Shown here in pieces: positions 57,011 to 64,000 of a stretch of 64,000 nucleotides of DNA. The notes beneath the pieces are model-generated. The model was given only the letters and a program-made list of their open reading frames with translations. It ran no database searches and was not told the origin of the DNA. Position 1 is the stretch's first letter. The number at the start of each line of letters is the position of its first letter. The position numbers were made by a program, and so were the translations under genes. This DNA is from Tribonema minus (Eukaryota > Sar > Xanthophyceae > Tribonematales > Tribonemataceae). Location: positions 1,364,001-1,428,000 of the forward strand of contig JAFCMP010000112.1 in NCBI GenBank assembly GCA_017506865.1. The letters run 5' to 3'.

Positions 57011-57052
57011 CAACAAAATAAAGGTGTCAATTAATTTAACTACTCGGCATTT
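57011..57052 (+). promoter_or_regulatory. Repeated AT-rich upstream motif, copy 2
   Basis: CAACAAAATAAAGGTGTC followed by AATTAATTTAACTACTCGG... matches 56423-56465. It ends 50 bases before ATG 57102, a normal promoter distance. Confidence 0.6.
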
Positions 57053-57101
57053 AATTTGTTTATTTCTGAAAAAGGCGTTGCTCTCACTCTCTATAGACCA
57101 G

Positions 57102-57596
57102 ATGGACTCCGACACAGATGTCGAGGCCTTCCACCCTCGCTGCTGCCACCATGTGTGTCCACATCAGATGAGGGTTAGGCGAGCTGCCTTCGACCTGGGT
57201 CTCGGTTTCGTTACCAGCACGCCAAACTTTGCAGTAGTGCTAATGTATCGCACAGAGAGCTGTGACTGCAGTCCGCACTTCCATATAATTCCGAGAGAGA
57301 ACGGATTTCTCTATGGTGCATGGGGCATCACAGGCTCGTACCCTACGCATTCATACATGCCATTCCTAGTCCCGGGAGATGTCGACACACAAAGTGGAGC
57401 GGCGGAAGCGTACCCAAGAGCCGTTCTGTGGGCCAGCAAAGCCGAGATGGAGCGACAAGCATTAAGTGCGTTGATGGGCGGAGGCGGGCCTAACACCTGG
57501 ATGTTGGAGGACATTGCAATTAAGCCCAGAGGCGAAGGCATGTTGACATTTCTGTACGAGGCCTCACATGACTGCGACAGCGGTCCCTTCTTTTGA
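57102..57596 (+). CDS. Unknown protein with Cys/His-rich start (164 aa)
   Basis: ATG 57102 (MDSDTDVEAF) is preferred over upstream starts because the sequence before it is the AT-rich motif region. The N-terminus has HPRCCHHVCPH, a possible metal site. A mixed alpha/beta region follows with a Gly-rich loop (LMGGGGPNTWML), and the end is acidic with Cys (HDCDSGPFF). No family is recognised. Confidence 0.6.
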   Translation: MDSDTDVEAFHPRCCHHVCPHQMRVRRAAFDLGLGFVTSTPNFAVVLMYRTESCDCSPHFHIIPRENGFLYGAWGITGSYPTHSYMPFLVPGDVDTQSGAAEAYPRAVLWASKAEMERQALSALMGGGGPNTWMLEDIAIKPRGEGMLTFLYEASHDCDSGPFF

Positions 57597-57656
57597 ACAC
57601 AACACTTTTTGCAACATGGATTTTTCCACTTTCTTTTTGTGTGCCTGTTGTAAACA

Positions 57657-60600
57657 ATGCCATCGCAGCTTGAAAAAAGCGACATAATATCCTTTGGTGC
57701 GCTGGTCGCATTGCTCACATGGTTGACATTTAGACCTGTGGAGATACCTTGCATTAATTGCGATATTGGAGGTATGTTTTTCAAGTGCGCCCCAGGCACT
57801 GGCGCAGGTTCCGTCACATGCGATGCGTACATGTCGGGCAAAAAGGCAGTCGAAGCTGGTACGCGGGCTGCGACGACCATGTCCGAGTACACAAAAGACT
57901 TGACCCTATTTGCGTCAAAGATTCCAGAGTACCTTGCAGAATTTGCAACGGTTCTCAAGGTTAAGCTGCTGCAAGTCAGCGCGGATGTGTACAGAAAGCT
58001 ACAGAGCGTCTGGGTAATAGTCAAACAAAAACTAGAGGAAGTGCGTGCCTTACTGTCAAAACCAATCCACGATGCGTGGAATACGGTTTTTGATCAGGTC
58101 ATCCAACCAATGATCACAGCTATCATCAAGTACATACTAGAGCCGGTCACGAAGCTGATCGATAGCGTCGCTGCATTTGTGGGCATAGTGCTCAAGGAAG
58201 TGAAAGGTGTGATTGGCGAGAGCCAGGATATTGTAGCCAAGGCGTATGACGCCACGTACGCCGCATCCGGGCAGGTGTCAGCGACAGTGGAGCGTATCAT
58301 CAAGGACTGCGCGGAGCTCATTGAAAAACTTGTGACCAGCATCCGTACGACGACCAATGATACACTAGACACAGTGATGGGAGGGCTGGAGACATCTGTC
58401 AACAATATTGGCAAAGGTGTCAATGCTGCAATTGACGGTTTGGAGACCGGTGTAAACAAGGTATTGTCGGGAGCTGTTGGCACTGCTTCAAACGCCGTCA
58501 ATGACGTCGGAGCAGCCATTGACACAATTGCCACAGGCACTGCCGATCTGGTCAATGACTCTCTCGGTAAAGTCACAGGTGGCCTTCAGGGCGCAATCAA
58601 TACCGTCAGTGACGATATAGAGTCAGCAGTCAACACAGTCGGCGCAGGCGTCGTGGACGGCGCCAGCGGCATCGTACATGAGACCGAAGACATCATCAAC
58701 GATCTCAGCACCGGGCTAGAGACTAGCGTCAACACGCTAATTAATGTCATCAACACGAATGTTTCAGGCACCATCGAGGCAACGGCCAACGGATCGGCTG
58801 GCATCATCGAGGACGCGGTAAACACACTGCTGAAACCGATCCAGAGCATAACCACTGGCATCAACAAAATCCCTGCGGTGAAGCTGTCCCTGGGCGCCCT
58901 TGGCAATATATATCCGTTTTCCTTTGTACCTACAGTCAGACCGCCCAACAACGTCGACTTTCCAACCCTCGACATCCCAGACATCGATCCTGTAGATATT
59001 CCTAGCGTGCACCTGCCATCATTCAAGTACGTAACGCGTGCACAGCAAGCCAAAGCAGCAGCCAAGGCGCAAGGGCGTCAAAGGATTCTAGGCGCGATCG
59101 CGCGTGCACAGAAGAACTGGAAGATGGCTCGGAGTGGCACAATCGAAGACCAAGTGTATTATGTGCGCAGAACGCGCAACTACGCATTCATGCCTGCGAA
59201 TTGCCCAGAGTACGAGGAAGAAACTGAAGAGGATGAAATCGATGATCTCATGGATCAGTGGTCTAGTCAAGGTCAGCGGCCGCTGGGCAAGTCGATATTC
59301 AACAAGATCGGCGATGGTTTTAAGAAAGCTGCCAACACTGTTGCAAAAGGTACTGTAAGTGTTGCAAAAACGGTCGCCAAGGGCACAGTGAGTGCTGCGA
59401 ACACGGTCGCCAAGGGCACAGTGAGTGCTGCAAACACTGTTGCAAAGGGTACTGTTAGTGTTGCGAACACGGTCGCTAAGGGCACAGTGAGTGCTGCACA
59501 CACGGTCGCTGACTTCGCTGAAGATACAGCCGACAAAGCCGTCGATGGGCTGGAGGATTTGGCTGTAGCAGCGATGAAACCATTGGTGAAATCCATCCAA
59601 GATGCACAGGCCGGCGCTGCCAGAGATGCAGTGGAACGATCAGCAAAGGCATCTGCAGATGCGATAGCCGCGGAGAAAGCGGCCGCAGATGCCCTCACAG
59701 CGCACGCTACGCACTCTGCAGCCGTGAAAACACAGGTTGCCGCAAAGAAGAAAGCTGCGGCCGAAAAGGCGAACGCAACCAATGCCAAATACGCAGCTGC
59801 GCCAAATGTGAAAACGGTCAGCGGTGTATCTATACCCCCTGTCAGCATCACTGCGCCTACTATTTCCGTCAAGGCGCCAGGGCTCCGTGTTTCGCTGAAG
59901 GCGCCAGAAGTCAAAATCGACAGGCCTGACATGCAGGTAAAACTCCCACGGCCCCATGTTGATATCAAGATTGGTGATATTAGCGCCGAGGTTCCGAAAA
60001 TACCCAACTTGTTTGATGGCGTTGAGGCTGCGACACGAAAGCTCAGGGAGCTGCTCTCATCCTTCTTTGAACCGGTGTGGGGCGCCATGGGCACACTCTT
60101 TGCTTTTGTCAACACAGTTATCGTGTCTGTCATTCACTTCTTCAAGAACGAGCTGTCTTGGTCTAAGATCAAAAACGGAGTGTTCACGGTGATCGCCGAT
60201 GCTTCAGTCAGCGTCGCGGACAAGCTGCGATGGTTCAGAGATGAGGTTGCAGTGCCGCTGTATCAGGTGATGCTGGTACTCAAGGATAAACTGGTGGAGT
60301 TCGCTCGCTACTTTGTGAAGGCCACGATGGGTCTACTGGTGAACCTGAAGGAGAAATTGTACGCGCTCGTGGAGACGATTTGGGTTAAAGTCAAACCAGT
60401 GCTCAAGGAGGCGGCTGTCGTATCTGGCGGCATCGGAATGCTGGCAATTGGAAGGCTGGTCGACAAACTGATACCGTTGCCGATGACAGTGACCACCAAG
60501 GTATACGCGTTTCTAACTCTCTTGGCAACTGGGATCATATACTATGTGCTAACACAAGCTAAATTTGTCACTGATAGACTAGGCGAGCTTGCCAAGGTGT

Positions 60601-60701
60601 GCATGGTGCCGTTCATGTTTGCGGATGAAGCCTTTGAAAACTTTGTCAAGTCCTCAAAAGCGCCCATGGCGGCCACCCTAAGAACTGCTTTCGGCGTCTA
60701 G
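57657..60701 (+). CDS. Large amphipathic membrane protein with 11-residue repeats (1014 aa)
   Basis: An N-terminal membrane helix (FGALVALLTWLTF) is followed by a Cys cluster (CINCDIGGMFFKC). A long run of amphipathic helices (about 60-400) has a degenerate repeat of the type V.GGLETSVNNIGKGV...AIDGLETGV. An acidic segment (EEETEEDEIDDLMDQW) precedes about six copies of an 11-residue unit NTVAKGTVSAA (59330-59510). An Ala/Lys coiled coil and a Pro-rich strand segment (SVKAPGLRVSLKAPEVKI) come next, then a C-terminal region with three to four hydrophobic helices. Amphipathic repeats of this kind often lie on membrane or lipid surfaces. The gene abuts the stop of the next, converging gene. Confidence 0.78.
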   Translation: MPSQLEKSDIISFGALVALLTWLTFRPVEIPCINCDIGGMFFKCAPGTGAGSVTCDAYMSGKKAVEAGTRAATTMSEYTKDLTLFASKIPEYLAEFATVLKVKLLQVSADVYRKLQSVWVIVKQKLEEVRALLSKPIHDAWNTVFDQVIQPMITAIIKYILEPVTKLIDSVAAFVGIVLKEVKGVIGESQDIVAKAYDATYAASGQVSATVERIIKDCAELIEKLVTSIRTTTNDTLDTVMGGLETSVNNIGKGVNAAIDGLETGVNKVLSGAVGTASNAVNDVGAAIDTIATGTADLVNDSLGKVTGGLQGAINTVSDDIESAVNTVGAGVVDGASGIVHETEDIINDLSTGLETSVNTLINVINTNVSGTIEATANGSAGIIEDAVNTLLKPIQSITTGINKIPAVKLSLGALGNIYPFSFVPTVRPPNNVDFPTLDIPDIDPVDIPSVHLPSFKYVTRAQQAKAAAKAQGRQRILGAIARAQKNWKMARSGTIEDQVYYVRRTRNYAFMPANCPEYEEETEEDEIDDLMDQWSSQGQRPLGKSIFNKIGDGFKKAANTVAKGTVSVAKTVAKGTVSAANTVAKGTVSAANTVAKGTVSVANTVAKGTVSAAHTVADFAEDTADKAVDGLEDLAVAAMKPLVKSIQDAQAGAARDAVERSAKASADAIAAEKAAADALTAHATHSAAVKTQVAAKKKAAAEKANATNAKYAAAPNVKTVSGVSIPPVSITAPTISVKAPGLRVSLKAPEVKIDRPDMQVKLPRPHVDIKIGDISAEVPKIPNLFDGVEAATRKLRELLSSFFEPVWGAMGTLFAFVNTVIVSVIHFFKNELSWSKIKNGVFTVIADASVSVADKLRWFRDEVAVPLYQVMLVLKDKLVEFARYFVKATMGLLVNLKEKLYALVETIWVKVKPVLKEAAVVSGGIGMLAIGRLVDKLIPLPMTVTTKVYAFLTLLATGIIYYVLTQAKFVTDRLGELAKVCMVPFMFADEAFENFVKSSKAPMAATLRTAFGV

Positions 60702-60863
60702 CTAACGCAGCAGACCATGATCAATACTGTCATTGACGCTCTTTTCAATATATGACGCTTGCACCGCAATATCCTGCATGTCTGTTGATATCTTGCCCAT
60801 CAAGAACCAGCATCCGATTGCCAGTACCCAAAATCGCGCGGTGACACCGTCAATGTATTGCAT
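60702..60863 (-). CDS. Small single-helix membrane protein (53 aa)
   Basis: From ATG 60863 the peptide has a membrane helix (ARFWVLAIGCWFLMG) and a polar tail (ISTDMQDIAVQASYIEKSV). The frame is open upstream to 60932 but has no ATG there. Upstream in gene direction lie a decayed repeat stretch and conserved element copy C1. Its stop is adjacent to the stop of the large plus-strand gene. Confidence 0.5.
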   Translation of the reverse strand: MQYIDGVTARFWVLAIGCWFLMGKISTDMQDIAVQASYIEKSVNDSIDHGLLR

Positions 60864-60959
60864 TGCTTTTACTCCAGTTACAAACAAAAAAATTAAGGCA
60901 TTTCGGGAATCACAGGCTCTGTTTGCTTGCAACTGCTGCTATTTGCACATCGGCCTCCT

Positions 60960-61330
60960 TGGTGATACTGCTACATGCTCTATATTTTCAGCCTAGTGAA
61001 TTTATATGCTACATAACTACCCGAACCTCATTTCTAACGACCCGAGAAATCTGGAATATTTGTTATTCCAGGATTGGGCGAGGATTTGGCTTATACGACA
61101 ATACTGACAGTTATTTAATTCACCTTAATTAATTGAATATTAATGGAAATAGTTCCGAGGGACTTTCAACCAAGCAACATCCTGATCTTGCTGTCTCTCT
61201 CTGTGAGACTATTACCTACAGAACTCAAAATAATTCAGTGAAGACAAAAAAATCCACAAGGTTCAGAAAAGTGTAGGTGCTGGTTTTTGAGACATAATGC
61301 CACACGTAATACTGTCTGATTGTTGGTGAA
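60960..61330 (-). repeat. Conserved non-coding element, copy C1
   Basis: This carries all shared blocks listed for copy A, with AACTACCCGAACCTC at 61016 and TGTGAGACTATTACCTAC at 61201. A decayed 13-bp repeat stretch (about 60915-60955) separates it from the small gene. It is the first of three tandem units. Confidence 0.87.
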
Positions 61331-61394
61331 TGCACGAAACCCTTACAAGTTGAAGTGTTTAACAGCATGACTTGAAGTTTGCAATGGCCAGCAT

Positions 61395-61840
61395 CACAAG
61401 GCTTTTCGTAGGGTGCTCTTTGCATGTGCTCTTCACATGTTCTCTCCGCAAATATGCTCTTCGCAAGGAAAAAGTGGTCCTCGCAATGTGCTCTTTGCAA
61501 GTGGTGGTCGTCGCAAGTATGCTCTTCGCAAGTATTAAGTGCTCGTTGCAACTGCTCTTTGCAAGAATTAAGTGCTATTTGCAATTGCTCTTCGCAATCA
61601 TGCTCTTTGCGAGTGGTGTTCTCAAGTAAGCTGTTCGCAAGTGGTCTTCGCAAGTATGCTCTTTACAAGCGGTGTTCGCAAGCATGCTTTTCGCAAGTGG
61701 TCTTCGCAAGCATGCTCTTCACATGTGCTCTTTGCTTGTGCTCTTTGCATGTGCTATTCGCAATTGCTACTCGCAACTGCTGTCTGCATGTGCTCTTCGC
61801 AACTGCTAATTGCAAGCGCTATTCGCAAGTGCTGTATGCT
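61395..61840. repeat. 13-bp tandem repeat array C2
   Basis: About 30 degenerate copies of the GCTCTT(T/C)GCAAGT unit with inserted variants (GTGGTCTTCGCAAGTAT). It is the longest array. Frames on both strands through it are repeat translation, not genes. Confidence 0.85.
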
Positions 61841-61842
61841 TA

Positions 61843-62200
61843 AACTACCACCCCGATTCTGCGGTTGAGAGGCACTTACGTATACGCTTTTCTGCCCTAG
61901 TGAATTTATATGCTACATAACTACCCGAACATCATTCCTAACGACCCGATAAATCTGATTTTTTTTTCCAGGAATTGGGCGAGGATTTGGCTTATACGAC
62001 AATACTGACAGTTATTTAATTCACCTTAATTAATTGAATATCACTGGAAATAATTCCGAGGGACTTTCAACCAAGGAACATCCTGATCTTGCTGTCTCTC
62101 TCTGTGAGACTATTACCTACAGAGCTCAAAATAATTCAGTGACAAGGTTCAGAAAAGTGTTGGCGACTTATTTTGTGGTATGCTAGCAAGTGTAGTACAG
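61843..62200 (-). repeat. Conserved non-coding element, copy C2
   Basis: The sequence CCTAGTGAATTTATATGCTACATAAC in front of the shared core is nearly the same as in C1; the linker next to the array resembles that of copy B. The core contains a run of T at 61955 and the standard CAGTTATTTAATTCACC block. Confidence 0.87.
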
Positions 62201-62439
62201 ATCAGGTGTTGAGTGCGTAAAGATGAACACCTCAACTTCAGGCATATGTAATTCTAAGGTGTGGGCTCGCTGTTTTAGCTGTGCCTTCTCGCTGTTTATG
62301 GCGGACGGCCAAAAGGTCAAAGTCATGCAAGTCAACACTTCATGCCTGTGATCGATTCACGCCATCACAATCAATGTAGGATCATCGCAAGTCGACACAT
62401 CAGGCCTGCGATCGATTCACGCCATCACAGTTGCATACA
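62200..62439. other. Spacer with a short direct repeat
   Basis: Within this spacer a block (GATCGATTCACGCCATCAC, preceded by TGCCTGTGA or GGCCTGCGA) occurs at about 62350 and again at about 62411. No gene is seen. Confidence 0.55.
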
Positions 62440-62585
62440 TGCAATGTGCTCTTCACAAGATGCTCTTCGCAAGGTGCTATTCACAAGGTGCTCATCACAA
62501 GGTGCTCTTCACAATCGCTTTTCGCAGTGCTGTTCGCAAAGTGCTGTTCGCAATGTGCTGTTCGCAAGTGCTCTTTGCACGATTC
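62440..62585. repeat. 13-bp tandem repeat array C3
   Basis: About ten degenerate copies of the unit (GTGCTCTTCACAA, GTGCTGTTCGCAA). It is shorter than array C2. Confidence 0.82.
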
Positions 62586-62589
62586 CCCC

Positions 62590-62945
62590 CACATTACTGG
62601 TGCTACAGATGCCTGCATGTTCTTCAAAAAATTGTCCTAGTGACTTGATGATCTACATAACTACCAGAACCTCATTTCTAACGGCCCGAGAAATCTGAAA
62701 AATTTATTATTCCAGGATTGGGCGAGGATTTGGCTTATACGACAATACTGACAGTTATTTAATTCACCTTAATTAATTGAATATTACTGGAAATAATTCG
62801 GAGGGACTTTCAACCAAGCAACATCCTGATATTGCTGTCTCTCTCTGTGAGACTATTACCTACAGAGACCAGAAAAATAGAATGAAGACAAAAAAATTCA
62901 CTAGGTGTTGGAAAGTGTAGGGGTTACATTTTAGGATCTGTTCGA
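62590..62945 (-). repeat. Conserved non-coding element, copy C3
   Basis: The third tandem copy, with ACTACCAGAACCTC at 62660 and TGTGAGACTATTACC at 62846. It keeps the full core. Confidence 0.87.
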
Positions 62946-63197
62946 GCACATAGTGTGGTGTGAGTGCTGGTCACAATTTCAAATCTAGGTATTGCAGCAT
63001 ATGAGACATGACAGATCAAATGCTTGAGTTTATTGCATTGTGTGTGTTTTGAGAGCAGAGCTGCCTGATGACCTGAGCTGGGCAGAAACACAAGATCATG
63101 TTTCGGTACTGTTAATGTAGCTGCAGTCATTTGTGCGAGTGCTGAGTGAGGTGCTAGCACTGGACACAATGGCAAGAGCAGCAAAGCGTTTGAAGCA
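62946..63197. other. Gap before the right-end gene
   Basis: About 250 bases after the last element with no recognised gene on either strand. Confidence 0.35.
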
Positions 63198-64000
63198 ATG
63201 TACACCTTTGGTTCCAGTGGTGGCAACTTAAGCTATTGGCAACTTATAATATTTTCTATTTGGAAACACCATGTTTCAAAAACTATATCAAGAACTGAGA
63301 GACGCAGATCAGGTGTGGCAAGAGAGGAGGCGCAAGCAATCACATCTGCTGCTGTTTTTTCATACCTGATGTCTGCATCAATCAAAAAGAAAGGGTTGTG
63401 TCATATACTGGCACGAGAGGATGCCTGCTTCACCCACCAGGCACTATCAAAAGCTCGAATGAAGCTCCCAGATGGCATTTTTACATTCATGAACAAGTCT
63501 CTGCAACTGCCACTCACCAATACGCCGTGTACATTTGCAGTAGACGGTTCCAAATTTCGCGTACCGCCTTCTTCATACCAGGTGGATGGAGAGAGACTCG
63601 ATGACGCTTTCATTGACGATTACATACGAGACCACCCGTTTCCAGATGAGTACAAGCGAGACTTCATCCTGCGCACTTCTGATGTCTTCACCAAGCAGTA
63701 CGGCGTCAGTGTCACGGCGCACGTCATCAAGTCATTCACTTTGCGGATCCAAGATCATCTCATGTGCTACCTGGAGAGACTCGCATGGGAGAGGCGCAAC
63801 GGCGACCACTTCTCTTATGTGATCAAGACAGGTGCAAAACTACTTCAGCGTGCAGGGGCTGTTCAGGAAGACGATACTGCCATTAATATGGTGGAGGAGT
63901 TCATCGTTCGCCCGCGAGGCAGAGAGGGGGATCAGCGTCTCCACGAAGACTGGCGGGGAGCGATGGAAACTGCTCTGAAGTACGTCAGGGACCGTCTCAG
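63198..64000 (+). CDS. Open frame with transposase-like N-terminal part, runs off the window
   Basis: A frame from ATG 63198 stays open to the window end (267 codons so far). Residues about 70-125 (THQALSKARMKLP...FTFMNKSLQLP...TFAVDGSKFRVPPSS) resemble the start of IS4-like DDE transposases, where the Asp of AVDGS is the first catalytic residue. The following part (RDHPFPDEYKRDFILRTSDVF...) is helical and does not look like the rest of such a transposase. It could be a chimera, or the real gene may start downstream (ATG 63369 is in the same frame). Moderate confidence that it is coding, low for the family. Confidence 0.5.
   Translation, partial: MYTFGSSGGNLSYWQLIIFSIWKHHVSKTISRTERRRSGVAREEAQAITSAAVFSYLMSASIKKKGLCHILAREDACFTHQALSKARMKLPDGIFTFMNKSLQLPLTNTPCTFAVDGSKFRVPPSSYQVDGERLDDAFIDDYIRDHPFPDEYKRDFILRTSDVFTKQYGVSVTAHVIKSFTLRIQDHLMCYLERLAWERRNGDHFSYVIKTGAKLLQRAGAVQEDDTAINMVEEFIVRPRGREGDQRLHEDWRGAMETALKYVRDRL

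Noticed and set aside
61225..61653. 142-codon minus-strand frame
   Set aside because: It starts in the array and ends in the conserved element, and its sequence is repeat translation plus non-coding element.

Overview
The window reads as part of a large double-stranded DNA virus, or an endogenised copy of one, whose host is a single-celled alga with a red-lineage secondary plastid. The evidence is dense coding on both strands with short gaps, a YqaJ-type viral nuclease, LAGLIDADG, HNH and GIY-YIG endonucleases, giant repeat adhesins, a cellulose-synthase-like glycosyltransferase, and many large membrane or coiled-coil proteins I do not recognise. It also carries eukaryotic material: a near-canonical histone H4, a PRMT-type methyltransferase, an SBNO helicase with 11 spliceosomal introns, an MscS/MSL channel and an ethylene-receptor-like histidine kinase. 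Three enzymes carry an ASAFAP-like plastid presequence, which suggests a haptophyte, stramenopile or cryptophyte host. I cannot tell Nucleocytoviricota from Mirusviricota because I saw no capsid gene, and a host-genome insertion is not excluded.

Layout. 0-1 kb: 5' part of a sensor histidine kinase (minus strand, running off the left edge). 1.2-3.3 kb: a membrane protein preceded by a 13-bp repeat array and a conserved non-coding element. 3.5-9.6 kb: an amber-interrupted kinase, an unknown protein, a spliced coiled-coil protein, the YqaJ nuclease, a zinc-finger LAGLIDADG endonuclease, and a scar made of three gene tails. 9.9-21.4 kb: two huge SprB/FN3/LamG-type adhesins followed by a family 2 glycosyltransferase. 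21.5-27.7 kb: HNH nuclease, histone H4-Ulp1 protease fusion, kinase, three small unknown proteins and a two-exon gene. 27.7-32 kb: two alpha/beta hydrolases with plastid-like presequences, a GIY-YIG nuclease and a possible PD-(D/E)XK protein. 32.4-37.2 kb: the 12-exon SBNO helicase. 37.4-40 kb: a second copy of the element plus array, then an MSL-type mechanosensitive channel split by one TAG. 40-48.8 kb: membrane and small proteins, a zinc-finger protein, a short adhesin, a plastid-type methyltransferase, a PRMT, a KEN-box protein and a deaminase. 48.8-60.7 kb: a 1594-residue protein, a glutaredoxin-like protein, and a 1014-residue amphipathic membrane protein. 60.9-62.9 kb: three tandem copies of the element/array unit. 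63.2 kb to the end: an open frame with a transposase-like start.

How it may work together (inference): H4-protease, PRMT, SBNO helicase and kinases would act on viral or host chromatin in a nuclear stage, which the spliced genes require. Adhesins and the glycosyltransferase would build the virion or cell surface. The presequence-bearing hydrolases and methyltransferase would alter plastid lipid or prenyl-lipid metabolism. The histidine kinase and MSL channel would change host signalling or osmotic response. Thirteen introns, all 89-113 nt, were defined by reading frame and GT-AG sites.
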